This document shows, one piece after another, positions 47,282 to 57,640 of a stretch of DNA of 64,000 nt. The position numbers were made by a program, and so were the translations under genes. The stretch spans positions 68,171,603 through 68,235,602 of the forward strand of contig OZ024929.1 of assembly GCA_964017235.1 (NCBI GenBank), in the 5' to 3' direction. The stretch comes from Sabellastarte sp. h YS-2021. Taxonomy: Eukaryota > Annelida > Polychaeta > Sabellida > Sabellidae. The notes under the pieces are model-generated. The model saw nothing but the letters and a program-made list of their open reading frames with translations. It ran no database searches and was not told the DNA's origin. Within the stretch, counting starts at the first letter, position 1. Each line of letters begins with the position of its first letter.

Positions 47282-48622
47282 CAAGAGGAGAGTGCCCGTG
47301 AACGGGCACTGTGTCAGCTGACCGAGTGTTTTTGATTTGTGAAGGTGATTAGAGGACAGAATAATTATCAGGAAAAGGGCTGTACAGAAATACAGTAAAT
47401 GGTAACTGAACAGCAAGTTCGAAAGAAATTTGTGCCCTGTAAATGGTATTATGAAGGAAAATAACAAGGTAATTGTTTAAGTGTAAAAAATAGGTTAAAA
47501 CATATTTAAAGAAATACTACAAATGCAATATCCTCGTTCGACCTTGAAGAAGGGGTCCAAGGTCAAATCTAACCACACAAATACATTCTCAGCCCATGAT
47601 TTCCTATGGTTTACCATTCCAAACCTCTAGGACCAATTATAAATGAGTTATAAGCACTTTTAAGCTTGGCTGTCCTCATTTGACCTTGAAGGAGGGGTCC
47701 AAAGGTCAAATCTGACCATACCAAAAGATTCCGAGCCAACGATTTCCTATGGGATGGTAAACCATCCCAAATCTCTGTCACCAATAATAAGCGAGTTGTA
47801 GGCACTTTCAATTTTCGCTATCCTCATTTGACCTTGAAGGAGGGTTCCAAGGTCAAATCGGACCATATCAACAGATTCACAGCCCATGATTTCCTGTCTG
47901 TTTACCATCCCAAACCTCTGGGACCAATAATAAGCGAGTTATAAGCACTTTTAAGTTTGGCTATCCTTGTTTGACCTTGAAGGAGGGGTCATTGAAGGTC
48001 AAATCTGACCACACCAAAAGATTCCCACCCCATGATTTCCTACAGGTTGTTTTATCATCCCAAACCTCTAGGATCAATAATAAGGGAGATATAAGCACTT
48101 TTCATGACTGACAAAAAACACCTGTGGCGGCCATCTTGTTTCTCAAAATGAGGCCAAAAATATTACCAGACAACATTTTATGGTTATTAATATATACTGC
48201 AAACTTAAGAAAGCTCGCTATAATATTTTTTTTCATCAGAGCAGTAATGGTGAAATCTCTCTCTACACACTGCGGCTATCCAGTGGATACAATGATTTAC
48301 TCAACAGTGAGAACATGAAAGTAGCTATTGCTCAGCTATGCCATGACATAGAGGTCTGCAATTTCACTATGTTATAGCTGACCAAAAATTCTGTGAATAA
48401 CATATTTAACAAATTACTCTAAATGTAATAGTTTTCAAGTTACAACTGATTTACTCAACAGTGAGAACCTCAAAGGAACTATTACTCAGCTATGCAATGA
48501 GCTACATGTCTGAAATTTTACTATGTTATAGCTAACCCAAAAGTAGGTGAACAACATATTTAAGCAAACTACTGTAAATTTGGAAATTTTAATTACTTAA
48601 ATGTAGCTTTTATAAGCTACAA

Positions 48623-48770
48623 GCTTACCATGTGGGACTTAATGCTGTTCTCGGGTTGCCACACCCGGGGCCAACGTCTTAGAAAAAAAGACAGTTCTTG
48701 TTAGCCACCGGATATACTGGTAGTTGTCGTCACGTGATAACTTCTGACCAATCGTCCTACTTTCTCGTTG
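48623..48770. repeat. E3 3' inverted terminal repeat
   Basis: 148 bp, the exact inverse of 54795-54942. Begins GCTTACCATGTGGGACTTAA. The outer extension 48580-48622 pairs with the ICR. Confidence 0.95.
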
Positions 48771-48828
48771 AAATTTTTTAAACCTACCCCTCAGCTGTAA
48801 ACAGCGGGGAGGCAGGGTGGGACTCTCC

Positions 48829-48933
48829 TAAGTCCCACATGGTAAGCTTGTAGCTTATAAAAGCTACATTTAAGTAATTAAAATTTCCAATTTTATTACG
48901 CTACAATAGCTTACCATGTGGGACTTAATGCTG
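48829..48933. repeat. E3 internal complementary region
   Basis: 48829-48890 is the inverse of the outer 3' end 48580-48641. About 48891-48933 is the inverse of the outer 5' end 54918-54960. Same head-to-head end fusion as in E2, with unrelated sequence. Confidence 0.92.
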
Positions 48934-49355
48934 AATTCAACCGCCCGGTGGCGGGATTACAGCTGAGACTGGAAGATATGTAATTTTTTTCTAAGATTTT
49001 GAATTAAAAGTATAGAATAGTGCCAGAAATACCAGTCTGAGTCCCATTTACAGTGCCCCGATCCCGAAAGCCGGGCCTGTAACGAGCCAAAAACCTAAGT
49101 AAATGAGAGACAGTGCTAAAACTGTCTAGATGTTTGATTGTAGGACGGAAGTGCAGCCGTGCTCACTTCAAGGTCTAAGGGTCCCAAAGGGCTCTTCACG
49201 TGTGACTGACCAACCCAGTGGTTGGGCCTCTCATAAAAATTTTTTAAAACCTAAATATGAGATTAATGACAACTAAATAAGTCCTTAATAGAAATTACTT
49301 GATAATTAAAGGATAAAATGACCTTACCCGTAACATCTTGAAGGTAAAGGAATAC

Positions 49356-52331
49356 CTAGATCCTGGGAATGACTCCTGAAGACTTGGTTGTAGCGGATGT
49401 GCCCCCCCCCCTTTTTTCTTTCCGAGGACAACTGGTCTGAGGGGAAGGATCTAGGACTTGTTGTGCAGCCACTACGGGTCCCAGGTACAAATTGTTGTCG
49501 GTGTCCGACCAAGTAAGGTCTTTTAGGTAAAAATTTGTAAATGTGTTGTGAGCTTTCCAGTGACAGGCTTGCATGATTTGGTCCACCGATACCCCACCGT
49601 AAAAGGCCTTAGAGGCCGCGAAGGCCCGGATGTCATGCGCTTTGACTTGGACCAAGTCCAAGGCTTGTTGATCTGCTTGTTTGTAACAAAGTAAGATGGT
49701 TTGTTTCAACCATGAAGAGAGTGTAGCGGGTCTGATGTCTGAGGTATGTCCTTTCTTAAAGGAGATGAAAAGGAGAGAACGAGACCCTCTCAGGTCTTTA
49801 GTTCGGTCCAAATAAAACCTCAGGGCCCGCACGGGACACAGGGTCCTGTCTTCTTTAAACTGTCTATCTACAATGGTAGTCAAAGCAGGAATAGTCACTG
49901 GTGACACACTTTGAGAACCTTCTCTTGCTAGTTGGTTTTTGGCTATGAAATCAGAAGAAGGGAACAAGGCTACCTTTTCCCATTCGCCTAAATTAGCTAC
50001 TTTGTTAGCGACCCAGGCATGGATTTCGCTGCGGCGCTTGCCGGAGGCCAAGGCTAGCAAGAAAGCAGTTTTGAGAGTAAGATGTTTGAGGTCTGAGTCT
50101 TTCATGGGCTCAAATGGTGCTTTGGTGAGCTCGTTAAGGACAACAGAAAGGTTCCACTTGGGTAAATTTCTGGAACTTTTAGGACGATCCCTGTGAAAAC
50201 TGGAGAGTAACCTATGAAGGTCTGCATTGTGTGCAATATGTTGGGCTGTTGGGCCCAAAGTGTCAACGATTGCAGTCCTGTAACCATCAATGGTCGAGGG
50301 GCGCCTGTTTAAGTCTTGGTACAGATACATGAAGAAATCTGAGATTTGTTTCACAGACGGAGTGGAGAAATCCACCGAATTTTCTCTGCACCATTTTTCA
50401 AATAGGGCCCACTTTGATTTGTAGATGGTCCTTGTTGATGACCGCTGAGGGGCAGCAATTCTCTCTGCCACCTCCACAGAGAAGCCTTGTTCCTGGAGTT
50501 GCCCGCTCCTAGACATCAGGCGTGGAGGTTCAGGTGCTGGGGGTTGTTGTGGAACACCAGCTTGTGGGACTGTTTCAGTAGGGTTGTTGACACTGGGAGT
50601 TGCAGTGGGATCTCTGTTGAGAGCTGCACTAGGTCCCAAAACCAGGGCATCCCTGGCCAGCCTGGGGCTATTACGATGATCAGGCAATGACATTGCCTGA
50701 TCTTTTGGATCACCTTGTGAAGGAGAGCCGTAGGAGGGTACGCATAGGCCGTGAGGTTGGTCCAGTTTATGTTCAGAGCATCTATGTCCCAGGCCTTTGG
50801 GTCTGGGATAGGAGACACGTATAGAGGGAGTTTGTGGTTCAGGTGAGTGGCAAATAAGTCTACATGAGGGGTGAACCACTTTTGGCAGATCTGTTTGAAG
50901 ACCTGTGAGTGCAGAGACCATTCTGTTGACTGCACTTGGTTGGACCTGGAGAGCAGGTCGGCCATCACATTCAGGCACCCTGGAATGTGCCTGGCTTTCA
51001 ATGTTATGTGGTAGTGATGGCACCAGGTCATGATCTTCCACAGGAGAGCACACATCTCTGCCGAGTGTGTTCCTCCTTGTTTGTTGATGTAGGCTACCAC
51101 TGTTGAGTTGTCCGTCGCAACCAACACTGTTTGATTCTGGCACTGGTCCTTGAAGTCTCGAAGGGCCAGGGAGACTGCCTTCAATTCTAGGACATTTATG
51201 TGTAGCCTTTTTTCCTGATCCGACCACAGACCCTTTGTAGAATTTTGGTCTAAGTGAGCACCCCAACCTTCGTTTGAGGCGTCGGTAAAGAGTTGGATAC
51301 TGTGGTCTTTGGGATGAAGGTCTGCACCTTTCATCACATTGGAGGGATTTTGCCACCAATCCAGGTGGGCTGCAATGGCTTCTGTCCAGGGAAGGAGGTT
51401 GTCCAGCGACTGAGGATATCTCCAGTGCTCCTTGAGGTGAAACTGAAAGGGCCTCATGTGAAGGCGTCCCTCCGGGACCATTTTCTCCGTTGAGGCTAGC
51501 AACCCAATTAGAGACATCAAACATCTTGCAGTCAAAACACGTTTTGACTTGAGTCGTAGGATCAAATCCTGAAGTTTGAGCCATCTCTCTCGAGTGGGTT
51601 TTACAAGGGCTGAATCTAGGTGGTATTCGTAGCCCACGAACGAAAACACCTGAGTAGGTTTCAGTTCTGATTTTTCCTGATTTATTATCCACCCCAAGGA
51701 CTGAGTTAGGTCTACCACTGCCTGAGTGTTCACTTGGGCTTCCTCCTGAGACTGGGACCTGATCAGCCAGTCGTCCAGGTATTGGTGAATTCTGAGTCCT
51801 CTTGAGAGGGCCATTAGTTTCACTTCCTTTACGATCATTGTAAAGACCTGGGGGGCTGTGGCTAGCCCGAACGGGAGGGAGGTGAACTGGAACACCTGAG
51901 CCTTGTAGCAAAACCTTAGGTATTTCCTTGAGTTTGGGTGGATGGGGATGTGCAGGTAAGCGTCCGACAGATCTATCGACGATACCCACTCCCCTGGAAT
52001 CAGGGAGGTCCTGATGGACTCTGGAGTTTCCATTTTGAACTTTTCTACGTGTAGAAAAGTGTTGAGCCTGCTTAAGTCTATGACTGGCCTCCACCTTTGG
52101 TGAGGCTTGGGTACTAGGAACAGGCGACTGTAAAACCCGAGAGATTTTACATTGTCTACCCTTTCGATAGCGTTCTTTGACAGGAGAGACTGGATACAAG
52201 TAGCCAAGGCTTGGTCTTTTTGTTGGGCCTTGTACTCTGACAGAATCAGAGGAAATCTGATCAAGTTTGGCTTTGAACGGAATGGCAGAACGTAGCCATT
52301 GGTGATAATGTTTAACACGTTTTGAGAACAT
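49356..52331 (-). CDS. E3 frame containing the tyrosine recombinase
   Basis: Open frame of 991 codons. Only the last ~390 residues (from about 50520) look like the recombinase: an N-terminal SAM-like part (FSVEVAERIAAPQRSSTRTI), then SGKRRSEIHAW (box-I Arg), KAHDIRAFAASKAF (HxxR) and CHWKAHNTFTNFYLKD (His/Trp and Tyr nucleophile). The R-H-R-H/W-Y set is complete. The first ~600 codons overlap the RT-RNase H frame and are not domain-like, so the true start is uncertain; an internal start, splicing or read-through may be used, as overlap is usual in DIRS elements. Confidence 0.88.
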   Translation of the reverse strand: MFSKRVKHYHQWLRSAIPFKAKLDQISSDSVRVQGPTKRPSLGYLYPVSPVKERYRKGRQCKISRVLQSPVPSTQASPKVEASHRLKQAQHFSTRRKVQNGNSRVHQDLPDSRGVGIVDRSVGRLPAHPHPPKLKEIPKVLLQGSGVPVHLPPVRASHSPPGLYNDRKGSETNGPLKRTQNSPIPGRLADQVPVSGGSPSEHSGSGRPNSVLGVDNKSGKIRTETYSGVFVRGLRIPPRFSPCKTHSREMAQTSGFDPTTQVKTCFDCKMFDVSNWVASLNGENGPGGTPSHEALSVSPQGALEISSVAGQPPSLDRSHCSPPGLVAKSLQCDERCRPSSQRPQYPTLYRRLKRRLGCSLRPKFYKGSVVGSGKKATHKCPRIEGSLPGPSRLQGPVPESNSVGCDGQLNSGSLHQQTRRNTLGRDVCSPVEDHDLVPSLPHNIESQAHSRVPECDGRPALQVQPSAVNRMVSALTGLQTDLPKVVHPSCRLICHSPEPQTPSIRVSYPRPKGLGHRCSEHKLDQPHGLCVPSYGSPSQGDPKDQAMSLPDHRNSPRLARDALVLGPSAALNRDPTATPSVNNPTETVPQAGVPQQPPAPEPPRLMSRSGQLQEQGFSVEVAERIAAPQRSSTRTIYKSKWALFEKWCRENSVDFSTPSVKQISDFFMYLYQDLNRRPSTIDGYRTAIVDTLGPTAQHIAHNADLHRLLSSFHRDRPKSSRNLPKWNLSVVLNELTKAPFEPMKDSDLKHLTLKTAFLLALASGKRRSEIHAWVANKVANLGEWEKVALFPSSDFIAKNQLAREGSQSVSPVTIPALTTIVDRQFKEDRTLCPVRALRFYLDRTKDLRGSRSLLFISFKKGHTSDIRPATLSSWLKQTILLCYKQADQQALDLVQVKAHDIRAFAASKAFYGGVSVDQIMQACHWKAHNTFTNFYLKDLTWSDTDNNLYLGPVVAAQQVLDPSPQTSCPRKEKRGGGTSATTKSSGVIPRI

Positions 52332-52657
52332 TTGTTTGTGAGCCAGTCTCTCCTGAAAGAACGGAGGCGACCTCCTACTGGTGGACTGAGTGAGGCTTTG
52401 GAGGAGTCATTGGGGAGGGGGGTTTCCATGCCCCCTTCCTCTATTGTGGGGTCGAAAACGACCCCTGGAGCCTCTGAAGTTGGATTTTCCTCTTCCCGGG
52501 GGAAAGGACTGGTTACTGCTTTGAGAGGTATTGCCCCCATACGGGCGTTTCCTGTAGGAGCCTCTTTTCTTGTGGGGACCACGAAAGGGCTTATTCTGGT
52601 AGGGTACAAAACCCTGAGAATCTTTTGAGGTGCCTTTTTTGAGAAGGAAGTCCTCAC
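50516..52657 (-). CDS. E3 reverse transcriptase-RNase H-methyltransferase-like protein
   Basis: 713 residues. RT: SIDLSDAYLHIPIHP, LPFGLATAPQVF, YLDDWLIRS. RNase H: FTDASNEGWGAHLDQN (catalytic Asp), ELKAVSLALRDF, VATDNSTVVAYINKQGG. The last 120 residues hold VDLFATHLNHKLPLYVSPIP, YAYPPTALL and VIAPGWPGMPWFWDL, the block placed after RNase H in DIRS elements and described as a Dam-like methyltransferase. It overlaps gag upstream and the recombinase frame over its whole length. Function: makes DNA from the element's RNA. Confidence 0.92.
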   Translation of the reverse strand: MRTSFSKKAPQKILRVLYPTRISPFVVPTRKEAPTGNARMGAIPLKAVTSPFPREEENPTSEAPGVVFDPTIEEGGMETPLPNDSSKASLSPPVGGRLRSFRRDWLTNKCSQNVLNIITNGYVLPFRSKPNLIRFPLILSEYKAQQKDQALATCIQSLLSKNAIERVDNVKSLGFYSRLFLVPKPHQRWRPVIDLSRLNTFLHVEKFKMETPESIRTSLIPGEWVSSIDLSDAYLHIPIHPNSRKYLRFCYKAQVFQFTSLPFGLATAPQVFTMIVKEVKLMALSRGLRIHQYLDDWLIRSQSQEEAQVNTQAVVDLTQSLGWIINQEKSELKPTQVFSFVGYEYHLDSALVKPTRERWLKLQDLILRLKSKRVLTARCLMSLIGLLASTEKMVPEGRLHMRPFQFHLKEHWRYPQSLDNLLPWTEAIAAHLDWWQNPSNVMKGADLHPKDHSIQLFTDASNEGWGAHLDQNSTKGLWSDQEKRLHINVLELKAVSLALRDFKDQCQNQTVLVATDNSTVVAYINKQGGTHSAEMCALLWKIMTWCHHYHITLKARHIPGCLNVMADLLSRSNQVQSTEWSLHSQVFKQICQKWFTPHVDLFATHLNHKLPLYVSPIPDPKAWDIDALNINWTNLTAYAYPPTALLHKVIQKIRQCHCLIIVIAPGWPGMPWFWDLVQLSTEIPLQLPVSTTLLKQSHKLVFHNNPQHLNLHA

Positions 52658-54569
52658 CTTCCTTCACTAATTGAGACTCGAACAAGGAAGGGCCCCAAAA
52701 GGACGAGTTCCTGAGTTCTTGACGTCTCGTTTCTCCTAATTGTGGATGTAATAGAGTCATCTCGGCTTCGCGTCTGAGCAAGCCGGTATTAGCCATAGAG
52801 TATAATTCCCTCTGCAAAATATGGGCTAGAGATTTGCTGAGACAAGTGAGGGCCCTGTGTTGGACAAGTACTGTCTTGTTCCAAAAATCTAAGTAGTCAG
52901 CTACTTCCTCATATCCGCGCTTTGCCGCTTTCTCAGGATTGGCACCTTTCTGAATCTGAGATTTTATCTTCTTGACCGTAGATTTGATGCTATGTTGGCA
53001 TTTTTCCAATGAAGCATTGCTAGAAGAGGAGGTTTTGGCAAATGCAGCGGTGAAGTTGAGGGTAGAAATATTTTGTCTAGCCTGAAGTTCCAGCTCCTTG
53101 AGAACTGGCAGGGGAACTCTGGCTACTGGGGGCCCAGAAGGTCTAGGAGTAATACAGATCTTAGCAAAGTCCGTATTCAACTCCTGAATTTTGTCCTGAA
53201 AAGTTGGTTGTCCCACCTTGTACCACTTTGAAGTTGAGGGAGGAGGCTTGACATATTTTCCCTCAGATAAATTGGCAGCCTTAAAGTCATGTTGGAATTT
53301 ATCAAAGGCGTCCTTGATAACTGAGCTAAGTGGAAGGATAGAGGAAGGACCTCTAGGTCTGAGCTCTTGACGGCCTTTTTCATCATCCAGACCCAACACT
53401 GAAGTGGACGACCTGGGCATAGATTCCCTGGGGTCAGGGAGAGACAGAATACGCCTGAAGGTGTCTACCTCTTCAGAGTATTGTGAGGGCATGTCAGACA
53501 AAGCTACTTCCCTATAATAAGGGGGGTCTGGATCATGTGGGAGGTCTTGATCAGAAGCTACTCCTGAGGGCTGAGCCCTAGAGGGCTTAGAAGACCTGTG
53601 TCTGGCTACAGGGGAGTGATCTTCCTCTGAGGAAAATGACACGTATCTAGATCTTGATTTATGTTTGCTCTTGTCAGAGTGTTTTTTTGATCTAGAAGAA
53701 GGGATCCGAGGTTCATCGGAATCCTCAAATAGTTGGTCCGAGGCAGAGCTCGGGTCAACTGGCTGCTTATGGCTTTGCTTTTTGTGAGAGTACGAGACCT
53801 CTTCGGGATGACATTCAGAGGGGGCAACGTACTGATCCGAGGAAGGTTGAGTAGATACTAAACGCGGAGGAAGTGCTGGACCGAAGTCCACATCCATATC
53901 CTCGCTTGGGATGTTAGTACCAGATCTCGGAGGGGGCAAATCCAGAGGGGCAGCAGTACTACTGGACAAGCCAGGTTTTGAAGCAAGAAGAGAGGACTCT
54001 ACCTCGACTTTCTGTTTTGCAGCCAACTCCTCTCGGAGTGACTGAAAAGCTTCCAACATGGATGCCTGGAAGGTACCCATTTGCTGCTGTAAATGTATAT
54101 TTAAGGAATCACCGAGTGATTTCTCTATGTTTTTCTGGATTTTATTTTGCAAAGCCGTACCAGGGGTGGGTGGAATAGTCTTGGCTGGCGTTTTCAAGGA
54201 CAGGGAACTGAAGGCAAGAGGTTGTGGACGGGGGGGTGAGGTAAAAAGGCTATCAGCAGCACACTCGAGGTCTGCATTGGATCCAGTGAAGGAATCCCCG
54301 TCGCCTTCACCCAAAAGATCTAGTTCATCTTTGGAACTAGTTGCCGCTTTTTGCTTTTTCAAATACCGCTTTCGGTTTTGAATTTTCTGTAATTGCGCAT
54401 CTGTGAAAGACGTGCAAATTTCACAAGGGGTTTCAAAGGTGACACAGGGGTCATCTCCCTTGCCAGCTTCCCTACAGGTAGGGCAGAAATTATGTGTATC
54501 AAAGCTAAAGCAGAAATGGCGGCATTTCTGAGCTCTCGGTTTGTCTTTATTTGCTTGATGTGTCAACAT
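52407..54569 (-). CDS. E3 gag-like protein
   Basis: Open frame of 740 codons from 54629; I prefer the Met at 54569 (MLTHQANKDKPRAQKC), just before the Cys/His cluster CRHFCFSFDTHNFCPTCREA and PCEIC. The middle is Ser/Pro/charge-rich and probably disordered. A conserved late block YREVALSDMPSQYSEEVDTF stands where E1/E2 have YRET(M/I)RG. The C-terminus is Arg/Gly-rich (RGSRGRFRPHNRGRGHGN), an RGG-like nucleic-acid-binding tail. It overlaps the RT frame by about 250 bases. Gag role inferred from position. Confidence 0.78.
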   Translation of the reverse strand: MLTHQANKDKPRAQKCRHFCFSFDTHNFCPTCREAGKGDDPCVTFETPCEICTSFTDAQLQKIQNRKRYLKKQKAATSSKDELDLLGEGDGDSFTGSNADLECAADSLFTSPPRPQPLAFSSLSLKTPAKTIPPTPGTALQNKIQKNIEKSLGDSLNIHLQQQMGTFQASMLEAFQSLREELAAKQKVEVESSLLASKPGLSSSTAAPLDLPPPRSGTNIPSEDMDVDFGPALPPRLVSTQPSSDQYVAPSECHPEEVSYSHKKQSHKQPVDPSSASDQLFEDSDEPRIPSSRSKKHSDKSKHKSRSRYVSFSSEEDHSPVARHRSSKPSRAQPSGVASDQDLPHDPDPPYYREVALSDMPSQYSEEVDTFRRILSLPDPRESMPRSSTSVLGLDDEKGRQELRPRGPSSILPLSSVIKDAFDKFQHDFKAANLSEGKYVKPPPSTSKWYKVGQPTFQDKIQELNTDFAKICITPRPSGPPVARVPLPVLKELELQARQNISTLNFTAAFAKTSSSSNASLEKCQHSIKSTVKKIKSQIQKGANPEKAAKRGYEEVADYLDFWNKTVLVQHRALTCLSKSLAHILQRELYSMANTGLLRREAEMTLLHPQLGETRRQELRNSSFWGPSLFESQLVKEGEDFLLKKGTSKDSQGFVPYQNKPFRGPHKKRGSYRKRPYGGNTSQSSNQSFPPGRGKSNFRGSRGRFRPHNRGRGHGNPPPQ

Positions 54570-54794
54570 TTTATACGCAATAAAAAGACGTACAATAGAA
54601 TTGCCTGAACCGAGGAAAGCTAAAAACACACGAAAGTCAAGAAATACTTAAGGTGTGAAAATCAGAATTTTACAGAATGATCTATAACATATAATTAAAG
54701 AAATATGCAAATATTAGCCTCCAACAATAAGTAAGAACTGAGAAAAAAATAGAAATGTCTGTATATTTACAAACTGCTACCAGTCAATCGTGGC

Positions 54795-54942
54795 CAACGA
54801 GAAAGTAGGACGATTGGTCAGAAGTTATCACGTGACGACAACTACCAGTATATCCGGTGGCTAACAAGAACTGTCTTTTTTTCTAAGACGTTGGCCCCGG
54901 GTGTGGCAACCCGAGAACAGCATTAAGTCCCACATGGTAAGC
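54795..54942. repeat. E3 5' inverted terminal repeat
   Basis: Exact inverse of 48623-48770. The outer tip continues to 54960 (GTAGCGTAATAAAA). Confidence 0.95.
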
Positions 54943-56671
54943 TATTGTAGCGTAATAAAAGCAATAGTTTTCAAGCTACAACTGATTTACTCAATAGTGA
55001 GAACCTGAAAATAGCTATTGCTCCGCTATGCCATGAGCTATAGGTCTGTAATTTCACTATGTTATAGCTGACCCAAAAGTTGGTGAACGATATATTTTAA
55101 CAAAATACTCCAAATGCAATATTTTTCAAGTTATAGCTGATTTACTCAACAGTCAGTACCTGAGAATAGCTATTGCTCAGTTGTGCCATGAGCTATAGGT
55201 CTATAATTTCACTATGTTATAGCTGACCCAAAAGTAGCTGAATAACATATTTGCACAAATTTCTGTAAATGCAATAGTTTTCCCAAGTATAACTGATTTA
55301 CTCAACAGTGAGAACTTCAAAGTAGCTATTACTCAGCTATGAAATGAGCCACAGGTCTGAAACTTCACTATGTTATAGCTGACCCCAAAATAGGTGAATA
55401 ACATATTGAAACAAAATACTCTAAATGCAATAGTTTTCAAGTTATAAGTGATTTACTCAACAGTGATAACCTAAAAGTAGCTATTACTCAGCTATGCCAT
55501 GAGCTACAGGTCTGAAATTTTACTATGTTATAGCTGGCCCAAAAGTAGCTGAATAACATATTTATACGAAATTCTCTAAATGCAATAGTTTTTAAGTTAC
55601 AAGTGATTTTACTCATGATGGAAGTTACTGAAAAGCCCAAAAGTAGCTATTACTCACCTAGCTATTGAGACAGACACCCTACTTACTCACCATATTGTAG
55701 CTATGAAAAAAGTAGCTGAATAACATATTTTAACAAAATGCTCTAAATGCAACACTTTTCAAGTTATAAGTGATTTACTCAACAGTGATAACCTAAAAGT
55801 AGCTATTACTCAGCTATGCCATGAGCTACAGGTCTGAAATTTTACTATGTTATAGCTGACCCAAAAGTAGCTGAATAACATATTTATACGAAATTCTCTA
55901 AATGCAATAGTTTTCAAGTTATAAGCGATTTACTCAACAGTGATAACCTAAAAGTAGCTATTACTCAGCTATGCCATGAGCTACAGGTCTGAAATTTCAC
56001 TATGTTATAGCTGGCCCAAAAGTAGCTGAATAACATATTTATACGAAATTCTCTAAATGCAATAGTTTTTAAGTTACAAGTGATTTTACTCATAATGGAA
56101 GTTACTGAAAAGCCCAAAAGTAGCTATTACTCACTTAGCTATTGAGACAGACACCCAACTTACTCACCATATTGTAGCTATGAAAAAAGTAGCTGAACAA
56201 CATATTTTCACAAAATGCTGTAACTGCAACACTTTTGAAGTTATAAGTGATTTAGTGCATGATTTCATGAATTTTAATGCATTAAAAATTATTAAAAAAA
56301 TTTATTAAAAAAAAAGTAAGACAGATCCAGGTCTCATACTCACACAAGAGAATCTACCTGTGGCCTAGTACATATATGCAAGATATGAGAGAAATCCCTG
56401 CAATAGTCACTGAGAAAATTGTGATAAAAAGTTGAAATTTTCACACTTTTGGTGGGGGTACCCCCTTGTAATGTCTCTAGCAAACAGACGAACAGACAGA
56501 TTTGCATGCCTAGAACAATTTTTCATCCTCGATAGATAAGGTATCTTTTAAAAAAAACAGCATGTCTCTAGGCCTTGTAGTTTTGGAGAAGAAGTTGTTC
56601 ACGCGGACGCGGACGTCCACGCCGCAGAGTGATGACATAATGTCAGCTGACTGACAAGTCAGCTGACATAA

Positions 56672-57640
56672 CTAGATGAATAACATATTTGAAAAGAATT
56701 CCCTAATTTTAATACTTTTGAAGATATTTGAAATTTACTCATGTCGTTATTTTGCTTCAAATAAGGAAATAGCTATTACTCACTTATGGCATGCAATAGA
56801 ATCCCAAACTGTATGCCATCTTATAGTTAAGGACAAAGTAGCTGAATAACATATTTTAGGAAAATACTCTAACTGCAATAGTTTTGGAGTTACAATGGAT
56901 TTACTCAACAGTCACAATTTCAAAGTAGCTATTACTCAGCTATCCAATGTGCAACAGGTCTGAAACTTTACTATGTGATAGCTTACCAAAAACTAGATGA
57001 ATAACATATTTGAAAAGAATTCCCTAATTTTAATACTTTTGAAGATCTTTGAAATTTACTCATGTCGTTATTTTGCTTCAAATAAGGAAATAGCTATTAC
57101 TCACTTATGGCATGCAATAGAATCCCAAACTGTATGCCATCTTATAATTAAGGACTAAGTAGCTGAATAATTTATTTTAGGAAAATACTCTAACTGCAAT
57201 AGTTTTGGAGTTACAATGGATTTACTCAACAGTCACAATTTCAAAGTAGCTATTACTCAGCTATCCAATGTGCAACAGGTCTGAAGCTTTACTATATGAT
57301 AGCTTACCAAAAACTAGATGAATAAAAAAATGGATTTACTCAACAGTCACAATTTCAAAGTAGCTATTACTCAGCTATCCAATGTGCAACAGGTCTGAAA
57401 CTTTACGATGTGATAGCTTACCAAAAACTAGATGAATAACATATTTGAAAAGAATTCCCTAACTTTAATACTTTTGAAGATATTTGACATTTACTTATGT
57501 CATTATTTTGCTACAAATAAGAAAATAGCTATTACTCACTTATGGCATACAATGGGACCCCAAACTATGTACCATCTTATAGCTAAGGACAAAGTAGCTG
57601 AACAACATATATGAAGAAAAAGTTGTAACTGCAATAGTTT
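56672..57640 (+). repeat. Satellite B array, right half
   Basis: Three more ~310-bp dimers, one shortened; resumes at CTAGATGAATAACATATTTG. Confidence 0.88.

Larger units (their letters stand above)
48580..54960 (-). mobile_element. E3: DIRS-like retrotransposon, looks whole
   Basis: 6.4 kb in the 15.7-kb AP3D1 intron. 5' ITR 54795-54942 and 3' ITR 48623-48770 are identical over 148 bp. ICR 48829-48933. Three long overlapping frames (gag-like, RT-RNase H-MT, tyrosine recombinase). No break is seen, so it looks whole and young. It interrupts a 155-bp satellite unit inside element R1; the flanks join as ..actgtaaat / gcaatag.. like uninterrupted neighbouring units, with no target-site duplication, as expected for tyrosine-recombinase integration. 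A different clade from E1/E2. Confidence 0.95.
47282..56671 (+). mobile_element. R1: Helentron-like repeat-bearing element, split by E3
   Basis: Starts CAAGAGGAGAGTGCCCGTGA with hairpin GTGCCCGT/ACGGGCAC and GTGTCAGCTGAC; then repeat D (47540-48100), the 'GGCGGCCATCTTG' block (48120-48290), satellite A (48290-48580 and 54961-56260), and a tail (56260-56671) ending in the hairpin TGTCAGCTGACT/AGTCAGCTGACA and ATAA. Without E3 it is about 3 kb. It sits in a satellite B unit, whose flanks join as CAAAAA/CTAGATG with no duplication beyond A. Non-coding. Subterminal TCAGCTGAC inverted repeats and A|A insertion fit Helentron-derived elements. Confidence 0.75.

Noticed and set aside
56672-56675. CTAG as a canonical Helitron CTRR 3' end of R1
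   Set aside because: The CTAG belongs to the interrupted satellite B unit (AAAAACTAGATG occurs in intact units), and R2 does not end in CTRR.
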